A stretch of 64,000 nt of DNA from AP-15 sp963750195 (GCA_963750195.1 CAVVPS010000019.1:124001-188000); one strand, 5' to 3'. Positions 1 to 9,778 are shown, counted from the first letter of the stretch. Notes: generated from the letters alone by a model not told the origin. Numbers and translations are program-made.

Positions 1-97
1 ACATTACATTCCCGCCGCCATTTCAGAAGCGCGAAACCCGACTCTCCCCGCGAGAATGCGGTCCGCACCGGCCCGACCCACCGCCGTCCGATCCGGC

Positions 98-550
98 TTA
101 TCGCCGGTCATCGTCGCCCCCGCGCCTACCCCCCCTTCTAACCGGGGGCGATATGATTTTTATTTTTTCTTCTTGGGTAAAAGAGATAGAGTTCTCAATA
201 AGAACTATGACAGCATTGTTAGCACCATTTGCTTGTGCGTCACTTCGTTCTCTATATAGCTTATCAAGCTTCGTAGTGACATTCTCTAAATCGATGCGCT
301 GCCTTCTCGTCGAGGACATATTAGCGAAGCAATCTATGCCTACCTGCAATGCCTGACCGAGAATATACCCCACCCCGGGAGATAAAATAGCTCCCACCTT
401 ATTCCATGGGTCTGCAAAGCTTTGGACGACCAGCGCCCAAATACCGACTGCGGCGACGCCAAACCAGCGCGCAAAGGGATCGCTGGGTTCTGGTAGGTTT
501 ACGCCTCCCCGTGGGGCCGTGGGCATTTCGCTTTTAAACCTTCCGAGCAA
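98..550 (-). CDS. Hypothetical membrane protein with C-terminal basic/acidic tail
   Basis: A 150-residue protein of unknown function. Residues about 28–70 hold one or two hydrophobic stretches (around AAVGIWALVVQSF and VGAILSPGVGYILGQAL), which suggests a small inner-membrane protein. The middle (about 80–125) is polar and helical and could form a coiled coil. The C-terminus is rich in Arg, Gly and Asp. The DNA here is clearly more AT-rich than its surroundings, suggesting acquired material. It lies 28 bp downstream of the TPR gene on the same strand, so the two may be co-transcribed. I do not recognise the family. Confidence 0.5.
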   Translation of the reverse strand: MLGRFKSEMPTAPRGGVNLPEPSDPFARWFGVAAVGIWALVVQSFADPWNKVGAILSPGVGYILGQALQVGIDCFANMSSTRRQRIDLENVTTKLDKLYRERSDAQANGANNAVIVLIENSISFTQEEKIKIISPPVRRGGRRGGDDDRR

Positions 551-578
551 AGGCGTCGTCGAGATCCTCGGTCAGTAA

Positions 579-2467
579 TCACAGCGACCGCACTCGTATT
601 CGCCGCTCTGATATAATTTGCTCTGCGTGGATTAAACTTGCTTGCGCAGTCGCTAGCAGCCCTTCTGCCCATCCCGCATTAAATTCCTCTATTGCCGCGC
701 GATAGGCCGTCACCGCCTCCTCCAGCCGCGCCGTCCCGCTCTCCCGCTCCCCGAGGCCCACGAGCGCATTGCCGAGGTTGTTCTGCGTCATCGCCCACTG
801 AAGCGGCACACGCTCGCGCGTCTGTTCCTGCATTGCCGCGCGATAGGCCGTCACCGCCTCTTCCAGTCGCGCCGTCCCCTTTCCCGCTCCCCGAGGCCCA
901 CGAGCGCATAGCCGAGGTTGTTCTGCGTCATCGCCCACTGAAGCGGCACACGCTCGCGCGTCCTTTCCTTCAATGCTGCGCGGTAGGCGCCAACCGCCTC
1001 TTCCAGCCGCGCCGTCCCGCTCTCCCGCCCCCCGAGCTGTGCGAGCGCATTGCCGAGATTGTTCTGCGTCTCCGCCCACTGAAGCGGCACACGCTCGCGC
1101 GTCACTTCCTGTATCGCCGCGCGATAGGCCGTCACCGCCTCCTCCAGCCGCGCCGTCCCACTCTCGCGCTCCCCGAGACGCACGAGCGCATAGCCGAGAT
1201 TGTTCTGCGTCTCCGCCCAGGCGAGCGGATCGCGCTCTCGCTTGCGCGTCCTTTCTCCCACTGCCGCGCGATAGGCCGTCACCGCCTCTTCCAGCCGCGC
1301 CGTCCCGCTCTCCCGCTCCCCGAGACGCACGAGCGCATAGCCAAGGTTGTTCTGCGTCTCCGCCCAGGCGAGCGGATCGCGCTCACGCTCGCGCGTCCTT
1401 TCTTCCAGTGCCGCGCGGTAGGCGGCAACCGCCTCCTCCAGCCGCGCCGTCCCGCTCTCCCGCTCCCCGAGACGCACGAGCGCATTGCCAAGGTTGTTCT
1501 GCGTCATCGCCCAAGCGAGCGGATCGCGCTCGCGCTCGCGCGTCCTTTCTTCCAGTGCCGCGCGATAGGCCGTCACCGCCTCCTCCAGTCGCGCCGTCCC
1601 GCTCTCCCGCTCCCCGAGACGCACGAGCGCATAGCCGAGATTGTTCTGCGTCTCCGCCCACTGAAGCGGCACACGCTCCCGCGTCACTGCCTGTATCGCA
1701 GCGCGGTAGGCGGCAACCGCCTGCTCCAGCCGTGCCGTCCCGCTCTCCCGCTCCCCGAGACGCGCCAGCGCATTGCCAAGGTTGTTCTGCGTTTCCGCCC
1801 AGGCGAGCGGATCGCGCTCGCGCGTCCGTTCTTCCAGTGCCGCGCGGTAGCCGGCAACCGCCTCCTCCAGCCGCGCCGTCCCGCTCTCCCGCTCCCCGAG
1901 ACGCACGAGCGCATTGCCAAGATTGTCCTGCGTCTCCGCCCACAGAAGCGGCACACGCTCCCGCGTCACTTCCTGTATCGCAGCGCGGTAGGCTGCAACC
2001 GCCTCCTCCAGCCGCGCCGTCCCGCTCTCTCGCTCCCCGAGACGCACGAGCGCATTGCCAAGGTTGTTCTGCGTTTCCGCCCAGGCGAGCGGATCGCGCT
2101 CACGCGTCCTTTCTTCCAGTGCCGCGCGGTAGGCGGCAACCGCCTCTTCCAGCCGCGCCGTCCCGCTCTCCCGCTCCCCGAGACGCACGAGCGCGTTGCC
2201 AAGGTTGTTCTGTGTCTCCGCCCAGGCGAGCGGATCGCGCTCACGCGTCCCTTCCTGCATCGCCACGTGGTAGCTGGCAACCGCCTCCTCCAGCCGCGCC
2301 GTCCCGCTCTCGCGCGTCCTTTCTTGCAATGCCGCGCGGTAGCCGGCAACCGTCTCCGCCGTCCCGCTCTCGTCGAGAGGGGGACGGGGAAGCTTGGATT
2401 TACGCGACGCAAAACTTTCGCCAACCCCCAACTTCTTAGCAATATCGTCCCATTTCCACCAGCCCAC
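579..2467 (-). pseudogene. Tetratricopeptide-repeat protein, frameshifted near its 3' end
   Basis: Eleven near-identical repeats of about 47 residues follow the pattern TQNNLGNALVRLGER–ESGTARLEEAV–AYRAAL–ERTRERDPLAWAE, the signature of TPR_10/TPR_12-type tetratricopeptide arrays that act as protein-binding scaffolds. The reading frame opens at 2467 with a short non-repeat segment (GWWKWDDIAKKLGVGESF) and a degenerate first repeat. A one-base loss around 876–884 (the repeat consensus there is one base longer) breaks the frame. The last repeat and a unique C-terminus (IEEFNAGWAEGLLATAQASL onward) continue in another frame to 579. The N-terminus looks truncated, because TPR arrays of this kind often follow an enzymatic domain that is absent here. 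Slippage between repeats or a sequencing indel could explain the break. Confidence 0.75.
690..2330 (-). repeat. Tandem 141-bp coding repeat array (TPR)
   Basis: About eleven tandem copies of a 141-bp unit (147 bp in copies that carry an extra Arg-Glu pair) lie end to end inside the TPR gene. Copies are almost identical at DNA level, for example the recurring gcgccgtcccgctctcccg core. This implies recent expansion or homogenisation. Such arrays are prone to copy-number change and to assembly collapse. Confidence 0.9.
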
Positions 2468-2610
2468 GCCACCTCCTAATCCGCTTGGAGCTACGCCTCA
2501 AAGCGCCGGGCCTATCGAATCAATGTCTGGCACTATGTCATAATCCCATTCCATATTTGCCGCCAGACGCCGATCCGATCGTCCGGCAACGGAACGATGG
2601 AGATGTCACG

Positions 2611-2715
2611 ATGGCTGAGAAGGAATTGCCGCAACGGCCGAAGGTGGCACGCGGGCGGCCGTTCTCCGGGGGCCAATCGGGCAATCCCGCGGCCGACCGG
2701 CGGGTGCAACCGTAA
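2611..2715 (+). pseudogene. Remnant of a DUF5681 (phage-type) protein
   Basis: Starting at ATG 2611 the peptide MAEKELPQRPKVARGRPF is followed by SGGQSGNPA, which matches the conserved N-terminus of DUF5681 proteins (x-PFxxGQSGNPAGRPxG). The frame then ends at 2715. In the neighbouring frame the DNA continues as RGRPAGATVRRLS, so a single indel destroyed the GRPxG part. Nothing of the rest of the family (often next to phage terminase genes) remains. This is a small scrap of a prophage or mobile element. Confidence 0.55.
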
Positions 2716-2823
2716 GACGCTTGTCGCGACGATCGTGCTCGCGCCACGGGGATGAGCCCAACCCCATTTTTGAAGACATGCGCGAGGCTCGCGTGAATCG
2801 ATTGGACATGCGAGACAGGGCCG

Positions 2824-4168
2824 ATGACGGCGGTTCGGCTAGAGTACGGTAAACCGGCGGGGACGCGGGCGCTGCTGGCGTCGCGGCGGTTCGGGCCGCT
2901 GTTCTGGGCGCAGTTTTTGTCGGCGTTCAACGACAATGCGGTCAAGAACGCGCTGGTGCTGATGATCGCCTACCGCGCCGGCGATGCCGGGCAGATGTCG
3001 GCGCAGATCCTGATCCCGCTCGCCGGCGGGTTGTTCATCCTGCCGTTCTTTTTGTGCTCGGCGACGGCGGGACAGCTCGCCGACCAGCACGACAAGGCTT
3101 GGCTGATCCGGCTGATCAAGCTCAGCGAGATCGCGCTGATGCTGGCCGCCGCTGCGGGGGTCGTCGCCGGCAGCACGATCGTGCTCCTCGCCATTCTTTG
3201 CGTAATGGGGGTCGAGGCCGCGTTCTTTGGCCCGCTCAAATACGCGATCCTGCCGGATCTGCTCGCCCTCGAACGAGCTATTGCTCGGCAACGCGCTGGT
3301 CGAGGCCGGCACGTTCATCGCGATCCTGCTCGGCACCATCGCCGGCGTGCTGATTGCCGGGCGTCACGGCGCGCTGCTGGTCGCGGCATTGATCGTGACG
3401 GTGGCGCTCGCCGCGTGGGCTGCGAGCCTGATGATCCCGCCGACGAGTGCGGCGGCGGCGCAAAGCCCGGTGCGCTGGAACCTCTTCGCCGCGACTATGC
3501 GGGTCATCCGCGAAGCCGCCGAGCGAGCGTAGTTCCGTTCCGGTCGATGCTCGGGATCTCGTGGTTCTGGCTGGCGGGTGCCGTCTATCTGTCGCAATTC
3601 CCGGGCTATGTGCGCTTCATCCTGGGCGGCGAGGAGGCGGTGGTGACCCTGTTCCTGACCGTCTTCTCGATCGGGATCGCGCTCGGCTCCTTGCTGTGCA
3701 CCAGGATTTTGCGCGGCCGGATCAGCGCCGGCACGGTGCCGTGGGGCGCGCTCGGCATCGGGCTCTTCTCGATCGATCTGTGGCTGGCGAGCCCGGTCGC
3801 GACAGCCGGCGGCGCGCTGACCAGCCTCGGCCCGTTCCTCGCCGTCCCCGGCGCATTGGCGCATCCTCGGCGATCTGCTCGGCATCTCGGTCGCGGGCGG
3901 GATCTTTATCGTGCCTTTGTATGCGCTGCTCCAGGCCGCGAGCGCGCGCCAACACCGGGCCCGCGCCATCGCCGCCAACAATGTGATCAACGCGGCGGCG
4001 ATGGTCTTCGCGGCGGCAGCAACGATCGCGCTGATCGCGGCGGGCGTCAGCGTTCCCGGCCTCTTCCTGCTGACCGGAATTGCCACGCTTGTCGTAGCGG
4101 CGTTGTTCTGGCGGCTATTGCCGAGCCTTGCGCTCCCCGCAATCGCGGTCGAAGGAGATGGCGGATGA
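2824..4168 (+). pseudogene. LplT-like MFS transporter, at least three frameshifts
   Basis: Pieces in different frames reconstruct a roughly 450-residue major facilitator protein. The N-terminal part has FGPLFWAQFLSAFNDNAVKN and the later GVEAAFFGPLKYAILPDLL, which are typical of the lysophospholipid transporter LplT/Aas-type MFS family. That family flips lysophospholipids across the inner membrane for re-acylation. Frame changes lie near 3275 (continuing NELLLGNALVEAGTF), near 3530 (continuing MLGISWFWLAGAVYLSQFPG) and near 3850–3890 (continuing LLGISVAGGIFIVPLYALLQ). The last piece ends at 4168. No acyltransferase partner domain is visible. The gene cannot make a full protein as read. Real decay and sequencing indels are both possible. 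Confidence 0.75.
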
Positions 4169-4211
4169 CCGCAGCCGCCGATCCGCCTCGCTCTTTCGCC
4201 CGAATGCGAGG

Positions 4212-4753
4212 TCATCGCCGCCGGCTTTCTCGCCCGGTGAGAAGGGCGCGAACGAGGCTGCACGGCAACGCCGCTATTTCGCGGATCGTCGCAACGATCT
4301 CCCGCAGCAGCGACGGCGCGCGCAGCCCGGATCGGCCGGCGATCGCGACTCCGGCGAGGCGAAACAGCGGTGCTGCGCGTCGCAGGTGCGCGTGGTCGCT
4401 GACCAGCACCACCGTTCGCAGCCCGTGCGCGCGCAACAGCAGCGCCGTTTCGCGCGCGTTGCCGACCGTGTCGCGCGAATGGGGCTCGATCAGCAAGCGC
4501 CGCTTGCGGAATCCGCACGAGCAGCGCAATGCGGCGCATGATTTCCGCCTCGGGCTCGCGGTCCGCTACCGCCGCCCGACAGCAGCAGCACCGGCGCTAC
4601 ACCTTCCCGATAAAGCCGAACCCCGTGCCCGACTCGCCGCCGCAACCGCGCTGACGACTTGCAGCCGAGCACGACGATAGCGTCAGCCTTCGCTACAGAT
4701 CGCGGCGACATGCTGTTTATGAGCAGGTTGACGATCCGAGCCCATTTGATCAA
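4212..4753 (-). pseudogene. DUF218 (YdcF/SanA-like) protein, frameshifted
   Basis: Three frames combine into a roughly 180-residue DUF218 protein. ADAIVVLGCK and YREGVAPVLLLSGGG lie in the first piece. An EIMRRIALLVRIPQAAL segment lies in a second frame. LLIEPHSRDTVGNARETALL and VVLVSDHAHLRRAAPLFR lie in the third. DUF218 proteins are membrane-associated, linked to cell-envelope functions and of poorly defined biochemistry. The gene is convergent with the broken MFS gene upstream. At least two indels are needed to restore the frame, so it is broken as read. Confidence 0.65.
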
Positions 4754-4754
4754 C

Positions 4755-4769
4755 TCTAGTTAGTCTAGT
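4755..4769 (+). promoter_or_regulatory. Repeated TCTAGT half-sites before the antitoxin gene
   Basis: Two direct copies of TCTAGT (4755–4760 and 4764–4769) sit 15 bp before the antitoxin start, just ahead of the AGGAAG ribosome-binding site (4771–4776). Phd-type antitoxins autoregulate by binding short repeats in this position, so this is a plausible operator. That is inference from position only. Confidence 0.35.
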
Positions 4770-4783
4770 CAGGAAGTTTTAGT

Positions 4784-5068
4784 ATGGCTGATAAATATGC
4801 CGGCCACGCCCCCGCGAGTTGGCAGCTTCAGGACGCGAAGGCGCGCTTCAGCGAGCTCGTCAATAGAGCCCGTGAGCAGGGTCCGCAGCATGTCAGCGTC
4901 CGAGGAGAGCCGGCCGTCGTCGTGATATCGGAGAAGGAATTCGCCATGCTCGTGTCGCCGCGCCCATCGATCGTCGACCATATTCTGGAGGGTGAGCCTT
5001 GGCCGGACGATTTGGTCGACGCTATCAATGCCCGCCCGCACGATACAGGCCGAGACGTCGACCTCTAA
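4784..5068 (+). CDS. Phd/YefM-family antitoxin
   Basis: A 94-residue protein with the Phd/YefM N-terminal fold: SWQLQDAKARFSELVNRA, then GPQHVSVRGEPAVVVISEKEF. The N-terminal half would bind DNA as a dimer. The C-terminal tail (WPDDLVDAINARPHDTGRDVDL) would wrap around and block the PIN-domain toxin. The stop codon overlaps the toxin start (TAATG), which is the usual tight coupling of type II toxin–antitoxin operons. A clear AGGAAG site precedes the ATG. The pair is intact, unlike the decayed genes on either side. Confidence 0.88.
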   Translation: MADKYAGHAPASWQLQDAKARFSELVNRAREQGPQHVSVRGEPAVVVISEKEFAMLVSPRPSIVDHILEGEPWPDDLVDAINARPHDTGRDVDL

Positions 5069-5469
5069 TGTATCTTGTCGACACCAACGTATTGTCCGAG
5101 GCGCGCCGAAGCAGCAACGAGGCTCGGAGCTGGCTGCGTTCGGTCGATCCCTCCGCAATCTATATCAGCGTCATCACGCTTGGCGAAATCATGAAGGGGA
5201 TTGCGCTCAAGGCCCGAACGGATATTCGCGCCGCCACCTCGCTAACGGTGTGGCTGGAACAGCTGCGAGGCGATCACAGCGACCGAATTCTGCCGATTAG
5301 CGATGATGTCGCACTCGCGTGGGGCCGACTTGCCGCCGAGCGGCCACGTTCGATGGCAGACGGGCTGATCGCGGCGACGGCGGCCGTTCACGGCAAGATC
5401 ATCGTCACCCGCAACGTTAGCGATTTCGCGGACATCCGCGTGCCCGTCATTAATCCTTGGGAGCGCTGA
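5068..5469 (+). CDS. vapC: VapC-type PIN-domain ribonuclease toxin
   Basis: A 133-residue PIN-domain protein. It starts MYLVDTNVLSEARR (the first acidic residue of the active site), has LGEIMKGI in the middle (conserved Glu) and SMADGLIAATA plus IIVTRNVSDF near the C-terminus (remaining acidic residues and the T-RN-DF signature). VapC toxins are Mg-dependent RNases, often cutting initiator tRNA or rRNA, and are held inactive by the adjacent antitoxin. The start is chosen at 5068 because it overlaps the antitoxin stop. Its last 80 bp are read on the opposite strand as the tail of the CoxL-type gene, which suggests the module was inserted at the end of that gene. Confidence 0.88.
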   Translation: MYLVDTNVLSEARRSSNEARSWLRSVDPSAIYISVITLGEIMKGIALKARTDIRAATSLTVWLEQLRGDHSDRILPISDDVALAWGRLAAERPRSMADGLIAATAAVHGKIIVTRNVSDFADIRVPVINPWER

Positions 5470-7843
5470 GGCTGATTCGAAGTCACAGGGATTAGGTCCT
5501 TTTCGCCGCGCGCGCCTTGCGGATTGCCGACGATGACCCGGCGGGGGGTGATCGGGGTTTCGTTGAGTTCGGCGCCGATCGCGGCGAGCGCGTCGCGCAC
5601 GGCGTTGGCGATCGCGGCCGGCGGGGCGACCGCACCGCCTTCGCCCATCCCCTTCATGCCGTATTCGGTGGCGGTCGACGGCGTATGCAGGTGGCCGATC
5701 TTGATCGCCGGCAATTCGGCGGCGCCCGGCAGCAGATAATCGGCGAAGGTCCCGGCCAATGGCTGGCCCTGCTCGTCATACGGGATCTCTTCGTAGAGCG
5801 CGGTGCCGATGCCCTGCACGACGCCGCCGCGGATCTGGCCTTCGACGATCATCGGGTTGACCATCGTGCCGCAATCTTCGGCGACCGCGAAATCGAGCAA
5901 TTCGACAAACCCTGTCTCCGGATCGACGGCAACGACGGCGCCATGCGTCGCGTAGGAAAAGACGCCGGTGCCGACTGCGGGCTCATAGGTTGCGGTCGCG
6001 TCGAGCAACGGATCGACGCCGGGCGGCAGCCCGTCCATCCTGACATGTGCGACCTTGGCGATCTCGGCGATCGACACCGAGCCCTGCGGCCCCAGCACGA
6101 CGCCGTCGGCGCAGCGGACGGAAGCAACATCGCATTGCATCAGATGCGCGCCGATTTGGCACAGCTTGTCGCGCAATATCCGGCTGGCGCGCGCTACGGC
6201 GCCCCCCGACATCACCATGCTGCGTGAAGCGAAGGTGCCAAAGCCGAAGGCGGTGCTTTCCGTGTCGCCATGGCGCACCGAGATCCGCGCCGGGTCGATG
6301 CCCAGTTCCTGATAGGCGATTTGCGACAAGGTGGTTTCGAGCCCCTGGCCGTGCGACTGGATGCCGACCATCAGCACCAGCGTGCCGTCGGTCAGGATCC
6401 GCGCGGTGCAGCTCTCATAGCCCGGGACGATCGCCGCACCGCGGGCGACGAACTCGGCGGCGCCGTGCGCGGTCTGCTCGGCAAACGCGGCAAAGCCGAT
6501 GCCGACGAGGCGGCCGTCCGTCTCGCCCTGCTGTTGCCGCGCGCGAATCGCCGGCAGGTCCAATAGCTCGGCGCATAGCTTCACGCTGCGCGGATAGTCG
6601 CCATTGTCGAAACGCATGCCGCCGATAGTGGTGAACGGCATTTGCTCAGGCCGCACCATGTTCAGCGCCCGTACCTCGACCGGGTCGCGGCCGACCGCAC
6701 GGGCGACCTCGTCGATCGTCCGCTCGATCGCAAAGCACGCCCCCGGCCGGCCGACCCCGCGATAGGGGCCGAGCGGCGCCTTGTTGGTCGCGACGGTGGC
6801 GGCCCGCGCGCGATAGTTCGGGATCGCGTAAGGCCCCGGCAGGTTGCGCGCCGCCATCGCCGCCTCCTGGTACGGCCCCTGCGGCCACAGCCCGTAGGCG
6901 CCGGCATCGACGACGATCTCGGCATCGACGCCGAGAATGCGGCCCTGCCGATCGGCATAGGCGGTGACCTTGTAGTGATGGTCGCGGGTATGCGCCGAGG
7001 TCAGGAGATGCTCGCCGCGGTCCTCGACCCAGCGCACCGGATGATCGAGTTCGAGCGCCAATGCGGCGAGGATGATCTCCTCCGGGTAGAGCCGCGCCTT
7101 TGGCCCGAAACCTCCGCCGACATCGGGTGCGACGACGCGGATGCGACGCAGTTCGACGCCGAGAAACTCGCCCAAGGCAACGCGCACGGTATGCGGCGTT
7201 TGCGTCGAGGCGTAGACCACGACCTCGTCGAGCCGGTGGTCGCGATAGGCAAGCACGGCGCGGCCTTCGAGCGGACGCGCCCGATTGCCGGTGCATACGG
7301 TATTCGCGGGTCACGGTGATCTCGGCGGCGCGCGCCGCGGCGTCGATATCGCCGCCTTCGAACACCCGCTCGCTATAGAGGTTGTCGCCCCACTGCTCGT
7401 GAACGGGGTGACGGCTGCCGCGCATGTCGCGCGGCGCGTCGACGACGGCGTCGAGCACCTCGAAATCGACTGACACCGCGGCGGCGAGGTCTTCGGCCTC
7501 GGCCGCGCGAGGGGGCGATGCAGGCGGCGATCGCCTCGCCGACATAGCGCGCCTTGTCGGTGGCGAGCGGCGGCCAGGCCGGCGCCTTGGCGCCGGCCGC
7601 CTGGGTGACGACGCGGATCGGCTGGATGCGCGGCAGGTCCGCCGCGGTAAAGACGCGGCCCTTGCCTTCGGATGGCGCCGTGATCCCGCGAATGCGGGCA
7701 TGCGCATGCGGGCTGCGGAGGAAGGCGACCTCCATGGTGCCGGGGAGTTTGATGTCCGACACGAATTCGCCGCGGCCATGCAGATGGCGCTCGTCTTCGC
7801 GGCGCAGCAACGAGGCGCCTATTCCCCAGGCATCATTCGCCAT
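5388..7843 (-). pseudogene. CoxL-type molybdenum hydroxylase large subunit, two frameshifts
   Basis: Reconstructed, this is a full-length (about 800 residues) large subunit of the xanthine dehydrogenase/CO dehydrogenase family, which binds the molybdopterin cytosine dinucleotide cofactor. It starts MANDAWGIGASLLRREDERH at 7843. It has the SPHAHARI motif, GGGFGPKARLYPEE, and the loop PYRGVGRP, which resembles the form II AYRGAGR type rather than the CO-oxidising AYxCSFR loop, so the substrate is probably not CO. It also has the conserved GMKGMGEGGAVAPPAAIANAV near the end. Frame breaks lie near 7500 and near 7294. The frame runs on past the expected C-terminus (about RRVIVGNPQG) into the VapC gene. 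The ATG overlaps the end of the small subunit gene, so M-S-L forms one operon. Confidence 0.85.
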
Positions 7844-8318
7844 CGGGCGCCCTCCCGGCCAGCGCCGCCGCTGCCTCGGCGATCGCGGCGACGATGTTGG
7901 TATAGCCGGTGCAGCGGCAGATGTTGCCGGCGAGACCGGCGCGGATCTCGCGCTCCGAGCCGGCCCGCCCGCGGCGGATCAAGTCGCGCGCGGTGATCAG
8001 CATCGCCGGCGTGCAAAAGCCGCATTGCAGCCCGTGATGGCGGTGAAAGCAGTCGCGCAATGCCGCCATCACCGTATCATCGGCGAAGCCTTCGATGGTT
8101 CGCACCGCGCGCCCGTCGCAGGCAACCGCCAGCATCAGGCAGGCGCGCGCCGGCTCGCCGTCGACCAGGACCGTGCAGGCGCCGCACACCCCGTGCTCGC
8201 AGCCGAGATGGGTCCCGGTCAGGTTGCGTCGCTCGCGCAGAAAATCGGCGAGCGACAGGCGCGGGGGCACCTCGTCGGCGATCGCGGCGCCGTTCACTTC
8301 GAGGCGGATCGCGGTCAC
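7833..8318 (-). CDS. CoxS-type [2Fe-2S] small subunit of molybdenum hydroxylase
   Basis: An intact 161-residue iron–sulfur subunit. The N-terminal plant-type ferredoxin cluster motif is CEHGVCGACTVLVDG with a further Cys in RACLML. The C-terminal cluster motif is CGFCTPAML and ICRCTGYTNIV. It passes electrons from the molybdenum site of the large subunit to FAD in the medium subunit. The GTG start (8318) overlaps the medium-subunit stop, and its stop overlaps the large-subunit start, giving the order M-S-L typical of this family. It is the only member of the trio whose frame is unbroken. Confidence 0.93.
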   Translation of the reverse strand: MTAIRLEVNGAAIADEVPPRLSLADFLRERRNLTGTHLGCEHGVCGACTVLVDGEPARACLMLAVACDGRAVRTIEGFADDTVMAALRDCFHRHHGLQCGFCTPAMLITARDLIRRGRAGSEREIRAGLAGNICRCTGYTNIVAAIAEAAAALAGRAPDGE

Positions 8319-9154
8319 GCCGTCACCTCGCGCACCGCGCGCATCGCCGCCACCTTAAGGAGGTTGTGCTGGAAATCGTCGAGCCGGCGATCGGCGGCAT
8401 GGTCGAGATCGGTGGCGATGGCGGCTCGCAAGCCTTCGGGGTCGCTGCGGTCGTCAGCGAGGTACCTGCGACGCGTCGGCCGAACATCAGCGGCGCGCCG
8501 TTGGCGGCGCCGAGTACGATCCGGCAATGGCCGCGCCTGCGGTCGGCGACCGCGACGGCGAGCGCGTCTGGCGAACTCGCCCGATTTACGGCAGAGCTTC
8601 AGATAATCCCCAGCGCGCTTCGGACGACAGCTTGGGAATGCGCATGCTCTCGACGATTTCGTCCTCGGCGAGCTGCGTTTCAAAATGCCGGTGGCGAATT
8701 CGGTGCATTTCAGCGGCGCGCCGGCCATTCGGCCCGCGCACGGTCACCTCCGCATCGAGGGCGGCGAGCACCGCGGGCCAATCCGCTGCCGGGCCGGCCA
8801 GCGCCAGGCTGCCGCCGATCGTGCCGCGGTTGCGGATCGCGCGATAGGCAAGGCCGGCTGCGACATGCGGCATCAGTCCGCGCGACGGATCCGGCATCCG
8901 TCCATCCTCGATCATGGCATGGGTGATGCCGGCTCCGAGGGTCACGGCGTCATCATCCTCGGCGACAGCCGCCAATTCCGGCAGGCGGGCGATGTCGATC
9001 AGCAATGCCGGGGCGCGGCAACTCGCAAATTCATCAGCGCCAGCAATGATTGGCCCCCGGCGACGACCCGCGCTTCGCCGCCGCCCGCGGCCAATAAACC
9101 CACCGCCTCGCTCAGGCTTTGCGGCCGGACATAGTCGAAGGCGGGAGCTTTCAT
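8315..9154 (-). pseudogene. CoxM-type FAD-binding subunit, several frameshifts
   Basis: The gene opens at 9154 with MKAPAFDYVRPQSLSEAVGL and the FAD-binding AGGQSLLALMNLRVA. It shifts frame near 9013 into ALLIDIARLPELAAV and RNRGTIGGSLALAGPAADWP (second FAD-binding motif). It then changes frame again between about 8640 and 8460 to reach the C-terminal DDFQHNLLKVAAMRAVREVTA. These are hallmarks of the medium subunit of CO/xanthine dehydrogenases, which binds FAD and passes electrons to the quinone pool or NAD. At least three indels are needed to restore the frame, so no functional subunit is encoded as read. Confidence 0.8.
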
Positions 9155-9264
9155 CAGCGAGCGCCTAAGTGAGAGGCGTTAACTGCAACACCCTCGACGG
9201 GCGCTGTCAATCGGCGAACATGGCTGGCATGCGCGGTTCGCGAGCCGGTTATGGTAAGCGCGCC

Positions 9265-9270
9265 TATAAT
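9265..9270 (+). promoter_or_regulatory. Possible -10 box (TATAAT) upstream of the MarR gene
   Basis: A perfect TATAAT lies 29 bp before the MarR start, in the divergent spacer between the CoxM and MarR genes. No convincing -35 box is visible, so this is a tentative promoter. Confidence 0.3.
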
Positions 9271-9298
9271 CGGCGCCGCGACTGCTGGTGGGGATGCC

Positions 9299-9778
9299 AT
9301 GATCCACGAAATCCCAAGCCGCACCCTTGGCTTTGTCCTCAACGACGTGGCCCGGCTGCTGCGCAAGCGGTTCGAGCAGCGGGCCCGCGCCGCCGCACTC
9401 GGTCTGACCCGGGCGCAAGCCGCGGTGCTCGCTTATCTCGCGCGCCAGGAGGGCATCAATCAGGCGGCGCTGGCGCAAATCCTCGACCTCGAACCGATCA
9501 CCCTCGCCCGCCTTCTCGACCGGCTGCAGGCGGCAAGCTTGATCGAGCGGCGGGCCGACCCCAAGGATCGCCGCGCGCACCTGCTTTATCTGACCGAAGC
9601 GGCCTACCCGTTGCTCGACCGCATCTTCGCGCTCGCCGCCGACGTGCGCGAGGAGGCGCTGGTCGGGATCCCCGAGCCCGATCGCATCCGGCTGCTCGAC
9701 ATGCTGATCGAAATGAAATCGAACCTGATCGAGCATGAGGTCGAGATCGACACCGTCGCGGCGCCAGCCGATCACTGA
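9299..9778 (+). CDS. MarR-family transcriptional regulator
   Basis: A 159-residue winged-helix regulator. LTRAQAAVLAYLARQEGINQAALAQILDLEPITLARLLDRLQAASLIERRADPKDRRAHLLYLTEAA is the full MarR helix–turn–helix plus wing (the DxRR-type wing DPKDRRAH is clear). The start at 9299 (MIHEIPSRTLG) is preferred over an in-frame upstream codon because GGTGGGG lies just before it. It is divergent from the molybdenum hydroxylase operon, so it may sense the substrate or an aromatic product and control that operon. MarR dimers usually act as repressors released by ligand. Confidence 0.85.
   Translation: MIHEIPSRTLGFVLNDVARLLRKRFEQRARAAALGLTRAQAAVLAYLARQEGINQAALAQILDLEPITLARLLDRLQAASLIERRADPKDRRAHLLYLTEAAYPLLDRIFALAADVREEALVGIPEPDRIRLLDMLIEMKSNLIEHEVEIDTVAAPADH

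Noticed and set aside
690..2330. CRISPR array
   Set aside because: Repeats are contiguous 141-bp coding units with no spacers.
692..2479. Long plus-strand open frames (595 and 488 codons) through the TPR region
   Set aside because: They are antisense shadows of the TPR repeats and read as Arg/Pro/Ala-rich low-complexity sequence; the minus strand carries clear TPR motifs.
5388..7843. True (form I) CO dehydrogenase CoxL
   Set aside because: The active-site loop is PYRGVGRP rather than AYxCSFR.
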